A stretch of 51,541 nucleotides of DNA, taken from positions 1 to 51,541 of the forward strand of contig JAUHQG010000061.1 in the NCBI GenBank assembly GCA_030408475.1, in the 5' to 3' direction. The translations under genes were made by a program, and so were the position numbers. This document shows positions 7,034 to 15,206 of the stretch, piece after piece. Position 1 is the first letter of the stretch, and each line of letters opens with the position of its first letter. This DNA is from Candidatus Amphrikana amoebophyrae. Lineage in GTDB: Bacteria > Chlamydiota > Chlamydiia > Chlamydiales > JACRBE01. The notes beneath the pieces were generated by a model. It saw only the letters and a program-made list of their open reading frames with translations, was not told the origin of the DNA and did not search any database.

Positions 7034-8124
7034 TATTTCAACAACCCCTCATATCGATCTGATAGCTTATATTTGCGCCCCCTATTTGAGGAGTCTACAA
7101 CCGTTATAAATTCTTCTTTAACCCATTTGGAACATAGAGCTGCACTTGTGCGGGGCTTATACCCAAATAACTCCCCTATTTGACGACTTGTAATAATCTC
7201 AAATTGTTGAAACAACTCCAAGGATTTACGCTGCTTAGGATCAAGTTTTTTCAGTATACTACTTTGATCAGAAAACCCTTTTTTGCTTGCTTCTGACATA
7301 TATTTCAAAACACTTTCACAAGAAAACACCATCCCTTCAATAAAATATTCAATCCATTGCGTAATTTCAGCCTCTGCTCGTCCTATATAATAATTATGGG
7401 ATTCTCCAACACTTATTGCTCCATAATAAGCACCCAAGTTGCGAGCATAGTATTCTTCCAATGAGTAAATCCCCTTTAAATCATACCCACCTAGATATAA
7501 TATCAGCATTGTAAGGAGCCTAGCTGTTCTTCCATTCCCATCATAATAAGGATGAATAGTAGCAAATTGATAATGGACAATAGCAGCAACTAAGGGGCAA
7601 GGAAGGTCCTTAGCACAATTTATCCAATTTACTAATGCCATCATCAATCCGTTAACATCCTTAGCTTCTGGGGGCATATAAATAATTGCTTTAGTTCGTC
7701 CATCTCGAATAACATTTTGTCCATCTCGGTATTTTGATGGTTTTACATTCATTTTCCCATTAGCCATCACAAGGGCATGTAGAGTTTGAATATGCTTTTC
7801 CGTAATTTTTATATTTTTTGCTGCCCATACTTCAACTTGAGTCAACGCCGCATAATATCCTTTAACTTCATGTTCTTCTCGCTCTCTCCCTGGGAAATGT
7901 CCTTCATGTTTCAGCACTTCCTTAACCTGGTTTGGCTCTAGCTGATTTCCTTCGATCATGGTTGAATAATGTGTCGTATAAAGTCGAGCTGTCTCTCTTA
8001 GAGAGTTCAGAATCATTGGAGTCACTGGTAGATAAAGTACTTTTTCTTTCATGGACTCAACACGCATAAGATGGCTTAAAATTTTGGAAGAAATGGTATA
8101 ATTTGGCTTAAATTTTATCGGCAT
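7030..8124 (-). CDS. Fic family protein, class II (probable AMP-transferase) with C-terminal winged helix
   Basis: A 364-aa protein. The N-terminal region carries the inhibitory helix motif S54-T-M-I-E58-G59 ([S/T]xxxE[G/N]), which marks class II Fic proteins. It normally blocks ATP positioning until relieved. The Fic active-site loop is complete, HPYYDGNGRTAR, with catalytic His191, and is preceded by a typical flap (RDGRTKAIIYMPPEA). The last ~80 residues look like a winged-helix DNA-binding domain (QQFEIITSRQIGELFGYKPRTSAA type). Such proteins usually transfer AMP to a hydroxyl side chain of a target or of themselves. The gene is transcribed alone, with a ~375-bp noncoding region upstream. 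Confidence 0.9.
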   Translation of the reverse strand: MPIKFKPNYTISSKILSHLMRVESMKEKVLYLPVTPMILNSLRETARLYTTHYSTMIEGNQLEPNQVKEVLKHEGHFPGREREEHEVKGYYAALTQVEVWAAKNIKITEKHIQTLHALVMANGKMNVKPSKYRDGQNVIRDGRTKAIIYMPPEAKDVNGLMMALVNWINCAKDLPCPLVAAIVHYQFATIHPYYDGNGRTARLLTMLILYLGGYDLKGIYSLEEYYARNLGAYYGAISVGESHNYYIGRAEAEITQWIEYFIEGMVFSCESVLKYMSEASKKGFSDQSSILKKLDPKQRKSLELFQQFEIITSRQIGELFGYKPRTSAALCSKWVKEEFITVVDSSNRGRKYKLSDRYEGLLKY

Positions 8125-8499
8125 AATAACTGTATTTTATCTGCATTCTTTAATGCCCTAACTATGCAGATAACATGCAGATAAATCAAGAAAAAATCCT
8201 AAAAACACGAAATTCACTCAAATTAAGTAGGTTAAAAAACCAATGACTAAGCACATTTAGAGCTAAAATTTTCGACCATTTTTAAGTCTACTTCACACAA
8301 AACAGCTGTTTCTTAAATAACTCCTTGGACCATGCTAATACATACGATAACTTCTTCCTCACACAGAAAAACCATAAGAGGTCTTTTTATTGAAAATATA
8401 CTCTAGGTTATATATTTTTACTCAATTATATTATATATTAGATATATTTTTTATGAGAAATATATCTAATGTGCTATATTAAAGAAAATAAGAGGCATT
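8125..8499. promoter_or_regulatory. Divergent intergenic region between the two Fic modules
   Basis: A 375-bp AT-rich region with no credible ORF, between the class II Fic gene (leftward) and the mobile-mystery pair (rightward). It must hold both promoters. A TTGAAA at 8390-8395 followed by TATATT at 8411-8416 (15-bp spacer) is a possible rightward promoter. A strong palindrome at 8438-8469 is listed separately. Confidence 0.5.
8438..8469. promoter_or_regulatory. Palindromic operator candidate upstream of the XRE/Fic pair
   Basis: A perfect inverted repeat with 12-bp arms TTAGATATATTT and AAATATATCTAA and an 8-bp spacer, ending 30 bp before the XRE regulator start. Its size and position fit an autoregulatory site for the dimeric HTH protein encoded just downstream, as in HipB-type operons. 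The binding is inferred. Confidence 0.65.
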
Positions 8500-8964
8500 A
8501 TGAGAAATATAGATTATGCAGAAACCCTTGTATTTAATGAAATTATGGAAATTAGCTGCCAATTAGAAACTTCCCTAAGGAGTTTAAAAATTGGTGATTT
8601 AATTAAAATGCTTAGGAAACAAATTGGCATTCCTCAATCCATCCTGTCAAGACGCTCAGGGGTTCCTCAGTCCACTATATCAATGATAGAAAATAACAAA
8701 CTAACAAGCCTTTCTGTCATTACGAAACTCCTTAAATCCCTTCACTGTAATCTCACAATTGTGCCAACTCTACAAGAGCCAATAGAACAAATCCGAAAAA
8801 AGCAAGCTAATAAAATAGCGAAAAAACATTTAAAGTATTTGAAAGGAACGATGAGTTTAGAAGATCAAAAACCTGATGATAAATTGTTTAAGTTAATGCT
8901 TCAAGAAGAGGAGAAAAATCTCTTGAGAGGATCAGGTAAAAAATTATGGGAGGAAGAACTATGA
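8500..8964 (+). CDS. Mobile mystery protein A: XRE-type HTH regulator/antitoxin
   Basis: A 154-aa protein with one helix-turn-helix domain at about residues 31-85 (IGDLIKMLRKQIGIPQSILS, then RRSGVPQSTISMIEN). A basic helix and an MSLEDQ element follow, which match my memory of the 'mobile mystery protein A' family. It is the first gene of a two-gene operon and ends in an ATGA overlap with the Fic partner. The likely role is repression of the operon through the palindrome at 8438-8469, and possibly neutralisation of the Fic protein. Confidence 0.85.
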   Translation: MRNIDYAETLVFNEIMEISCQLETSLRSLKIGDLIKMLRKQIGIPQSILSRRSGVPQSTISMIENNKLTSLSVITKLLKSLHCNLTIVPTLQEPIEQIRKKQANKIAKKHLKYLKGTMSLEDQKPDDKLFKLMLQEEEKNLLRGSGKKLWEEEL

Positions 8965-9551
8965 CTTCATTCTACCACCATCCTGAAGGAGCAACTCCCC
9001 TAAATGACTATAGTGGATTAATCCCCAAATGGGTCCATAGTATGGAAGATTTAAACCTAGCTGAAGCTAGTAATATTCAAAATGCACAGAAAAAACACCT
9101 CCGATCAAAAACTCCCCAAATAAATAAATGGTTTACCCCAACCTTTTTAAAAAAAATACATTCCGATATGTTCAATAAAGTATGGGACTGGGCTGGGAAA
9201 TATCGCTCATGTATCACATCGATAGGGGTTAAACCAAACAAAATCCCTTTTCTCACTGCAGAATTTTGCATGCAGGTTCAAAACTGGCATAATCACCCTA
9301 CTCAATTAACCCCTTTGGAAAGAAGCGCAATCATCCATCATCGATTAGTTCAGATCCACCCTTTTGAAAATGGAAATGGTCGATTTTCTAGACTAGTAGC
9401 TGACAAATATTTGTTGTCATGGGAATGTCACATACCTATTTGGCCTTCAGCACTCAATAATAATAACCAAGTTAGAAAAAAATATATTAACTGTCTTGTT
9501 CAAGACGATAAATTAGATAAGAACAATAACACTTCCAATGCCCCAAACTAG
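8961..9551 (+). CDS. Mobile mystery protein B: Fic/DOC-family protein
   Basis: A 196-aa Fic protein starting at ATG 8961, chosen because it forms an ATGA overlap with the upstream stop and has GGGAGGA 6 nt ahead. An in-frame ATG at 8946 is a less likely start. The N-terminus (HHPEGATPLNDYSGLIPKW) is characteristic of the 'mobile mystery protein B' family. The Fic loop HPFENGNGRFSR is intact, with catalytic His at residue 133. The protein lacks an evident inhibitory [S/T]xxxE[G/N] helix, so inhibition may depend on the upstream partner. The chemistry is probably NMP or phosphoryl transfer. The usual location of such pairs on mobile elements agrees with this context. Confidence 0.88.
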   Translation: MTSFYHHPEGATPLNDYSGLIPKWVHSMEDLNLAEASNIQNAQKKHLRSKTPQINKWFTPTFLKKIHSDMFNKVWDWAGKYRSCITSIGVKPNKIPFLTAEFCMQVQNWHNHPTQLTPLERSAIIHHRLVQIHPFENGNGRFSRLVADKYLLSWECHIPIWPSALNNNNQVRKKYINCLVQDDKLDKNNNTSNAPN

Positions 9552-9590
9552 CAACAGAGAAAGGAAACTTTAGCAAAAAATATCTATAAG

Positions 9591-9797
9591 CTACAAGATA
9601 TGTAATGCTGCATAAAAAATTCGTAATGCTAAAAGAATAAAGAAAAAGCTACAGGTCCTTTTAAAGGATATAAAAGGAGTAAGTTTTTTAAAGTCAAACA
9701 ACTGAACTCCTACACATAGAAAAACAGATGACAAAATAATCCGAACCAATAAAACACAAGCCATTCCTGGAATGCTTATTAAAAAATCTCTAAACAA
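9591..9797 (-). CDS. Small membrane protein, unknown
   Basis: A 68-aa, mostly hydrophobic protein with two probable transmembrane helices (about residues 8-32 and 46-66) separated by a basic loop (KKLTPFISFKR). It lies 13 nt downstream of the 80-aa gene on the same strand. No family recognised. If the 80-aa product is an exported peptide, this could be its immunity or export partner. That is speculative. Confidence 0.45.
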   Translation of the reverse strand: MFRDFLISIPGMACVLLVRIILSSVFLCVGVQLFDFKKLTPFISFKRTCSFFFILLALRIFYAALHIL

Positions 9798-9810
9798 GTT
9801 ACTACCTCTA

Positions 9811-10053
9811 CTAATCTTTACAAAAAACCAAACATATTGCTTGGCATATCAATACAGCAAGTGGATTAGCATCTGGATGTGAATTACAATTATCTATGCA
9901 CTCCACATAGCTAATGGCTTGAGTTTCTTTCACTTTTGATGCTGCAAAAACCAAAATAGCTGGAATGGCTATTTTGCTTAGTCTGTCAACGACTTCTTCC
10001 GGTGTTGCAATTCTAATTGTTGAAGCGTAATTTGATATAGCAGATAATTTCAT
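9811..10053 (-). CDS. Small Cys-containing peptide, unknown
   Basis: An 80-aa product with an amphipathic N-terminal half, a central AIPAILVFAAS hydrophobic stretch and a C-terminus with five cysteines (VECIDNCNSHPDANP, then ICQAICLVFCKD). ATG at 10053 is preceded by an AAGGAG-like sequence (aactccttat on the plus strand). A bacteriocin-like or leader-type small peptide is possible, but nothing identifies it. It forms a unit with the 68-aa membrane protein. Confidence 0.5.
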   Translation of the reverse strand: MKLSAISNYASTIRIATPEEVVDRLSKIAIPAILVFAASKVKETQAISYVECIDNCNSHPDANPLAVLICQAICLVFCKD

Positions 10054-10190
10054 CTTATAACTCCTTATTATAATTAAATTACTTGGTTTCGACCATTACA
10101 CAATTATCCATAAATATGCCACAAAAAAAACCTCTTTATAAACCTTTCACAGTCAGCTGATAGAGTAAATCCGAAATATTGCAACATTTT

Positions 10191-13100
10191 TTAAACATCA
10201 TGAGAAATTCCTTTCTCCTTAATTTGACTTCTACAATTCAATGCTTCCCCCTTTGCTATTTGAGTTTCCAAAGCATCTTTTTCATTCTCAATCATACGCA
10301 AGAAATCTATTTTTTCTCCGTCCAACTCTTGCATTGGTAACTTGTTCAATACTCTATGAACTGCGCAAAGAGAGATAGTATCAATTGACCTGTCTTTTTC
10401 TGGAATAGAACTCATCACTTCAGTAGCTTTTGTCAGAACTTCTTCTAAAGGCTCTTTGGTTGCTCCCATCCTAAATACTGACAATTGCCACTGCATCACA
10501 CGATCCTCTACTTTCCCATTAACATGTCCGTCTCTTCCATCCAAAAGCATAGCCCCAAGATTAATACCCAAAATTCCTAAAGCTGTATTCTTATCATGCA
10601 AAGATTTACCCTTTAACAATGATGCAACTTCTTCTTTATTCTCTACAAGGTAGCGCGCAACAGCATCTGCTACCATCTGCCTAGAGCCTAAATCTTCTTT
10701 ATCGATTCCAAGTGTCTTTGTAGTAGTATATCTCAATCTATCAAACGTAATCCCCTTCAATTGTTTCGATAGAGCAAAGCTCTTAACCTCCTTGGGTAGT
10801 TCTTCCCCCAACTTCCATTCTTCTGAAAAAGATTTTTTTATCCACTCGGGATCTACAACATGGATTCGCTTTGCCCCTTTTTGGAGTAAAACCGAAACAG
10901 TTGGAATCAAATTTTCTATATTCTTCCTATCCCAAAGAAAAACCTCTCGACCAGAAACCTCTAAACTACTGTTTGAAGCTTCTAATGAATTAATGTTTTC
11001 TACATCATATTGCTTTTTTGCCGCTCCCTTTATAAACTCTTTTGCCCCTTCTAATGTCGTAAAATCACCCGCAAAAAGAATACTTCTAGATTTAGTCTCA
11101 TCTTTCTCCTGCTCCACAACGGTTTGAGATGATTTCTCAACATTCTTTTCTAATTTGAAAAACTCCTTGTCGATTCTCTTGTCTTGGGATCCTTCAATGA
11201 TTTTATCTGCCCCTTTTCTCAGTGTATCCCATGTTGACAAAAGATTTCCTTTCACTCTATCACCTAAATAGTCTGAATGCTTGAGAGATGCAATTTTTTC
11301 CTTATTGATTTCTCCTAACTGTCTTCTTTCAATATCAACATCTGAAAATAAGCCAACACTAGAAATCTTTTCACCCTCTCTACCTGCTATAGATTTAAGA
11401 TGTTCCATATCTGGAGACTCGTCTTTGGAAACATAATACCCCACTTTATCTACGTGCCTAGAAAGTCCTACATAAGCCATTTGCTTATTAAGATGTGGTG
11501 AATGCAACACCAAGGCAGTCCTCACAGTCATACCTTGTGAACGGTAATAAGTTGTGGCATATCCAAGCTGAAGATCTTGGTATAACCGAGGATCAAAAGA
11601 AATAATTCTTGATTTCTTCTCTGATTCTGTAACAGAAACCGAACATCTCTTGTTAGACACTTCGATTATTTTCCCCTTCAACCCATTCGTTACATTTAAT
11701 TCTTTGTCATTTTTTCTAAACTCAATAAGATCTCCCTTGCTAACTGTGATAACTCCCTTAGTAGTCAATAACGAAACTTCTCTACAGCTAACTTCTCCCC
11801 TCTCCTTACGAACCTCTCTTATCAACTCATTTAAAACATGAACATCCTTATTTGTCCCCGCAATCACAAGAACATCATTCGTTGAAAAATTATGTTCGTT
11901 ATGTTTTATATGCTTACTGCATTCTTTATGCTCAGTATGTTTCGTATGTATGTCCCAGTCTAGCACCAGTTTTTCGTAAGCTGCAAATTTGTCATTGACC
12001 CAATGAATTTTTTCTTTTCTCTCTAAAGAATGAAGAGCTCTATCAACATCTCCTTTAGCAAGATTCTTAGATATTGCCTTATCAACCTCTTCCCTTTGTC
12101 TATGGATTTCTTCCAAGTTAGCTGATCCAAATTTCTCACAAAGAACTTTAAATATTCCACTTCTTTCAACAGAAGAAAGTTGAGAAGGATCCCCCACAAA
12201 AACTACTTTAACTTTGTGGCTATTTGCCAACTTTAACAACTCTAATGTTGGCTTATTCCCTATTTTCCCAGATTCATCAATAATCCAAATTTCCTTTCCG
12301 GATCGAATCTTACGACTCCCATAATGAAGACAAAACAAAAACTTATATACATTTTCAGAACTAGAGAATCCTTTTCCCTTTAAAACTCCCACCGTAGCAT
12401 TATCTGGACCAAAAGCCCTTACTCGGTATCCACCTCCTTCATAAGCCTTTTTAACAGCCTTCAAAAGATAACTCTTGCCTGTCCCTGCATACCCTTTGAC
12501 ACATGCAAGCCCACTCTGTTGCATTGTGTAAGAAAATGCTTTCTGCTGTTCTTTCGTTAAACTCTCATTTAATACAGACAATTTTTTCAAACTTAACTGT
12601 TGATGCTTCATAGTTTGTAGTTTCCCACAAATGCGAAGGGCCTGTCTTTCTTCCTCGAGAATTTTTTGTGTAGAATAGCCTTTAATATCCCCATGACTAT
12701 CTTGCAATTTCACAATTTCATCTAGTTTCCAAAATTTTTCTCTAACGCTTTGAACAAGTTCTTCAGGAGTATGTTTGTTTAGAAAATGATTCACATCATT
12801 TTCACTAAAAACACTTTGTTTTTTTGTAATTCCTTGTAAAATTTCACTAGGATCTGAAGCTTTCTCACGGTTTTGTTCTATTCTCCTGCCATGCTCATCT
12901 AATAAATCAAAAATCCTAGCTCTTAATCTATAGGGTCCTAAATGTTCTTGTGAAACTAATCCATTTTTATCTACTCGTAAGGTGTAACCTTTTTCCTTAA
13001 AAAAAGCATTTTGATGATCTGTCCACAATTGCCCATTATCAGGACCATTGACAACCTTTCCCTTTTTGACTGTTGGCATCAAGTCGATAGCCTTGTAGTC

Positions 13101-13766
13101 ATTGAAAGCATTCCCACAGGAAGCTACCCTTCTAGTAGAGATGAGAGCGTGTGCATGCCAATTATGATCTTTAAACTTAACTCCCCTACTTTCATTACCT
13201 ATCTCTAGTATCTCTTCTGAAGGGGTCCCTAGATTTCGAGCTAGGATATACCCTTCCTTACTCTTACTTATTACATCTAATTTTTCACCCTTCTTTAGAC
13301 CCAGAACATCATTATCCTTTGTAATCAAAGCTTTTCGGTTTGGTGGGTGAACAACCAACTCTACAGCCAACCCTTTACTAACATAGAATTTTTCCACATA
13401 TGATCGCGCTAATTCTATTCTGTCTTCGTCACTTAACTCTTTATCATCTGGAAGAGCCAGAACTAAGTGCATTGCAACTTGTGCATCTTTTCTTTTTTCT
13501 TTTTTTTCTACAAGATTCCACAAAACTTCAGAAACTCGTAAATTCTCATTTGCATGATTTGGAATTAAAACTTCTCGTAAAGGAGGTGATTCACGATATG
13601 AATAGTCATATGTTTTCTTCGATAAAACACAGTTTCCTTGAAACTCAACTCTTGATCTTGAAAGATAGGCAGAAAGTTGACAGGAGTTTCTGCCTTCAGA
13701 TCTTTTTATAAATTCTACTTTTGCAAATCCTATGGCCAAAAGGCAAATCCTGTATCTATTTTTCAC
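10191..13766 (-). CDS. traA: Conjugative relaxase/helicase of the Ti TraA (MOBQ) type
   Basis: A 1191-aa, two-part protein. The N-terminal MobA/MobL relaxase has a candidate nicking tyrosine (Y34 in QLSAYLSRS) and the metal-binding histidine motif H201-NW-H204-A-H206. A RecD/TraI-like superfamily 1 helicase follows, with Walker A GYAGTGKS at residues 425-432, Walker B IIDES (D497/E498), GDPSQLSSVER and a C-terminal ATTYYRSQGMT motif. About 350 more residues of accessory sequence follow. It should nick the plasmid at oriT and unwind the transferred strand. Start ATG 13766 is followed nine codons later by a TTG that would give the more canonical short N-terminus. It is divergent from the TraD(Ti)-like gene, as on Ti plasmids. 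Confidence 0.9.
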   Translation of the reverse strand: MKNRYRICLLAIGFAKVEFIKRSEGRNSCQLSAYLSRSRVEFQGNCVLSKKTYDYSYRESPPLREVLIPNHANENLRVSEVLWNLVEKKEKRKDAQVAMHLVLALPDDKELSDEDRIELARSYVEKFYVSKGLAVELVVHPPNRKALITKDNDVLGLKKGEKLDVISKSKEGYILARNLGTPSEEILEIGNESRGVKFKDHNWHAHALISTRRVASCGNAFNDYKAIDLMPTVKKGKVVNGPDNGQLWTDHQNAFFKEKGYTLRVDKNGLVSQEHLGPYRLRARIFDLLDEHGRRIEQNREKASDPSEILQGITKKQSVFSENDVNHFLNKHTPEELVQSVREKFWKLDEIVKLQDSHGDIKGYSTQKILEEERQALRICGKLQTMKHQQLSLKKLSVLNESLTKEQQKAFSYTMQQSGLACVKGYAGTGKSYLLKAVKKAYEGGGYRVRAFGPDNATVGVLKGKGFSSSENVYKFLFCLHYGSRKIRSGKEIWIIDESGKIGNKPTLELLKLANSHKVKVVFVGDPSQLSSVERSGIFKVLCEKFGSANLEEIHRQREEVDKAISKNLAKGDVDRALHSLERKEKIHWVNDKFAAYEKLVLDWDIHTKHTEHKECSKHIKHNEHNFSTNDVLVIAGTNKDVHVLNELIREVRKERGEVSCREVSLLTTKGVITVSKGDLIEFRKNDKELNVTNGLKGKIIEVSNKRCSVSVTESEKKSRIISFDPRLYQDLQLGYATTYYRSQGMTVRTALVLHSPHLNKQMAYVGLSRHVDKVGYYVSKDESPDMEHLKSIAGREGEKISSVGLFSDVDIERRQLGEINKEKIASLKHSDYLGDRVKGNLLSTWDTLRKGADKIIEGSQDKRIDKEFFKLEKNVEKSSQTVVEQEKDETKSRSILFAGDFTTLEGAKEFIKGAAKKQYDVENINSLEASNSSLEVSGREVFLWDRKNIENLIPTVSVLLQKGAKRIHVVDPEWIKKSFSEEWKLGEELPKEVKSFALSKQLKGITFDRLRYTTTKTLGIDKEDLGSRQMVADAVARYLVENKEEVASLLKGKSLHDKNTALGILGINLGAMLLDGRDGHVNGKVEDRVMQWQLSVFRMGATKEPLEEVLTKATEVMSSIPEKDRSIDTISLCAVHRVLNKLPMQELDGEKIDFLRMIENEKDALETQIAKGEALNCRSQIKEKGISHDV

Positions 13767-13971
13767 CCGAATAATGGATAGGTTTTAATTTATTAACAAG
13801 GTTTTTTAAGCATTAGTGTCGGTACGACACATGTTGCGTATAAACCCTTTAATCCAGCTTTGCTATTTTCAACTGCCTCGCTTATTCTATGACTATCATT
13901 ATCTATTACGGTTTCGTTGACTGAAACTATCCAAAGAAGTAATCTAAATCCACATTGCATAAAACTTCGAG
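13767..13971. other. Candidate oriT / divergent promoter region
   Basis: A 205-bp region between the divergent relaxase and TraD(Ti)-like genes, the position of oriT on Ti-type systems. It contains a perfect hairpin GTGTCG-gta-CGACAC at 13816-13830. I could not find a convincing MOBQ nic consensus, so the assignment is positional. Confidence 0.4.
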
Positions 13972-14454
13972 GTGAATGTGAAACCGTTGCACATTGAAAA
14001 ACAACAAAAAGAAATTGATGAAAAGCGTAAAAAACTTATAGAAAAGGAAAAAAAATTAAAAGCAAACCTTAGGAAAGAAAAAATCCGAAAAAAAATACAG
14101 CTTGGTGAAATCGTTGAGCTTGCTTCCATAGATCCCCTTTCTAAAATATCCCTTCTTGGGGCTTTGCTTGAAATTAAAACCTTGGCTCGTGATGAGGAAA
14201 AAATCAAACAATGGGAAGAAAAAGGGACTAGTTATCTAAACTCTAAAAACAAAACTGATGGTGAACAACTAATTGTAAGCTTCCCTTCTTCGCAAGCCCC
14301 AGTAGAGCTTAAAAATGCTTTAAAATCTCTAAAATTTCGTTGGAATAGTTATAGACAGGAATGGTATGGTATTTCTAAATTGTCAGATGTGGAAAATATT
14401 CTTAAAGAAACAAATGCAAAAGTAGAAAGAGTGAATTCAATTGAGCAACTTTAA
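13972..14454 (+). CDS. Conjugal transfer TraD(Ti)-like accessory protein
   Basis: A 160-aa protein. The first ~45 residues form a very basic, Lys/Glu-rich helix. A segment resembling Ti-plasmid TraD follows (RKKIQLGEIVELASIDPL, then LLGALLEIKTL), and then a small C-terminal domain with the FRWNSYRQEWYG element seen in relaxosome-associated proteins. The start is uncertain: GTG 13972 and GTG 13978 lie on top of a GAGGTGA ribosome-site-like sequence (13969-13975), while TTG 13987 is 11 nt behind it. It probably helps the relaxase at oriT. Its stop overlaps the start of the DsbB-like gene by 14 nt. Confidence 0.72.
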   Translation: MNVKPLHIEKQQKEIDEKRKKLIEKEKKLKANLRKEKIRKKIQLGEIVELASIDPLSKISLLGALLEIKTLARDEEKIKQWEEKGTSYLNSKNKTDGEQLIVSFPSSQAPVELKNALKSLKFRWNSYRQEWYGISKLSDVENILKETNAKVERVNSIEQL

Positions 14455-14917
14455 AGCCCTTACAACATACACTTGGGTATTATACTTCGTTTTTTTTGTT
14501 TTATCACTTCTAATCGCAAAATTATGGGGTTTTCAATCATGTTCAATGTGCAGCATACAACGCTGGATATGCTTCTTTGTTTTTATTTCCTGTTTAATTT
14601 TTTGGGTCTTCCAGTTCAAAATAGCACTATTTCTCACTAAAGTTGGGTTATATTCTCTTTGTTTAGTTTCAGGATATCATGTTTTAGTCGTTTATAACAT
14701 ATTACCAGATTGGTGTAGTCGTGCTTTTATTAACACCTCCTCTGTTCAATCTTTTTCTGACTCTCTTTTGAACAATAGTCATGGATGTAAAAATACGCTT
14801 GAAATTCTTCCACGTGTTCCATTGCCATTAATGAATTTAACTCATTCAACAGTTCTGTTATTAATACACTCGTTTACTATCAGAATACAAAAATCAAAAG
14901 CCTTTAGAGGAGCCTAA
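14441..14917 (+). CDS. DsbB/BdbC-like disulfide oxidoreductase
   Basis: A 158-aa integral membrane protein with about four transmembrane helices. The first periplasmic pair is C34-SM-C37 in GFQSCSMCSIQRW, the DsbB CxxC signature with its conserved QRW. The second pair is C92 (LPDWCS) and C116 (HGCK). DsbB-type proteins reoxidise a periplasmic DsbA by passing electrons to quinone. Translation starts at TTG 14441 inside the preceding gene, implying coupling. A plasmid-encoded DsbB would complement the Dsb-like protein in the tra operon and could support folding of cysteine-rich TraN and TraU. Confidence 0.8.
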   Translation: MSNFKALTTYTWVLYFVFFVLSLLIAKLWGFQSCSMCSIQRWICFFVFISCLIFWVFQFKIALFLTKVGLYSLCLVSGYHVLVVYNILPDWCSRAFINTSSVQSFSDSLLNNSHGCKNTLEILPRVPLPLMNLTHSTVLLLIHSFTIRIQKSKAFRGA

Positions 14918-14932
14918 AGCGACCTCTAAGGC
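14900..14932. terminator. Inverted repeat at the end of the DsbB-like gene
   Basis: Arms GCCTTTAGAGG (14900-14910) and CCTCTAAGGC (14923-14932) pair with one bulge, and the gene's stop codon lies in the loop. There is no T-run behind it, so this may be a weak terminator or a boundary element between the transfer genes and the origin. Confidence 0.4.
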
Positions 14933-14934
14933 AA

Positions 14935-14969
14935 TCTTATAATATCTTATTAGTCTTATAATATCTTAT
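14935..14969. repeat. AT-rich 16-bp direct repeats (possible DNA unwinding element)
   Basis: TCTTATAATATCTTAT occurs at 14935-14950 and again at 14954-14969 (19-bp period), followed by a further ATCTTA. Such pure AT repeats beside an iteron cluster are the usual layout of the strand-opening site of iteron origins. Confidence 0.6.
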
Positions 14970-15003
14970 AAGATCTTACTCGTTATTTTTATCTATGGAA
15001 AAT

Positions 15004-15115
15004 GCAACTCGTATGACGAAGAATGCAACCCGTATGACGAAGAACGCAACCCGTATGACGAAAAAGGCTATGGTTTTGCAACCTGTATGACGAAGAATGC
15101 AACCTGTATGACGAA
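15004..15115 (+). repeat. Iteron cluster, left part (5 copies)
   Basis: Five copies of the 17-bp unit gcaacYYgtatgacgaa start at 15004, 15025, 15046, 15078 and 15099. Three of the four spacings are exactly 21 bp (two helical turns). All are on the same strand as the 12 copies at 16875-17616. Presumed binding sites for the plasmid initiator. Confidence 0.93.
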
Positions 15116-15170
15116 AAAGTGCTATTTTTCAGGTTAAGCTTCTTGGATATTTATCATTAATGCCGTAAAA

Positions 15171-15190
15171 CCCCGTTCTTCAGGTCGGGG
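15171..15190. other. IS200/IS605 left-end hairpin
   Basis: CCCCG (15171-15175), a 10-nt loop and CGGGG (15186-15190), just outside the end of tnpA. Y1 transposases recognise such subterminal hairpins as single-stranded DNA. Confidence 0.7.
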
Positions 15191-15206
15191 ATGTAAGGCA
15201 GATCTA

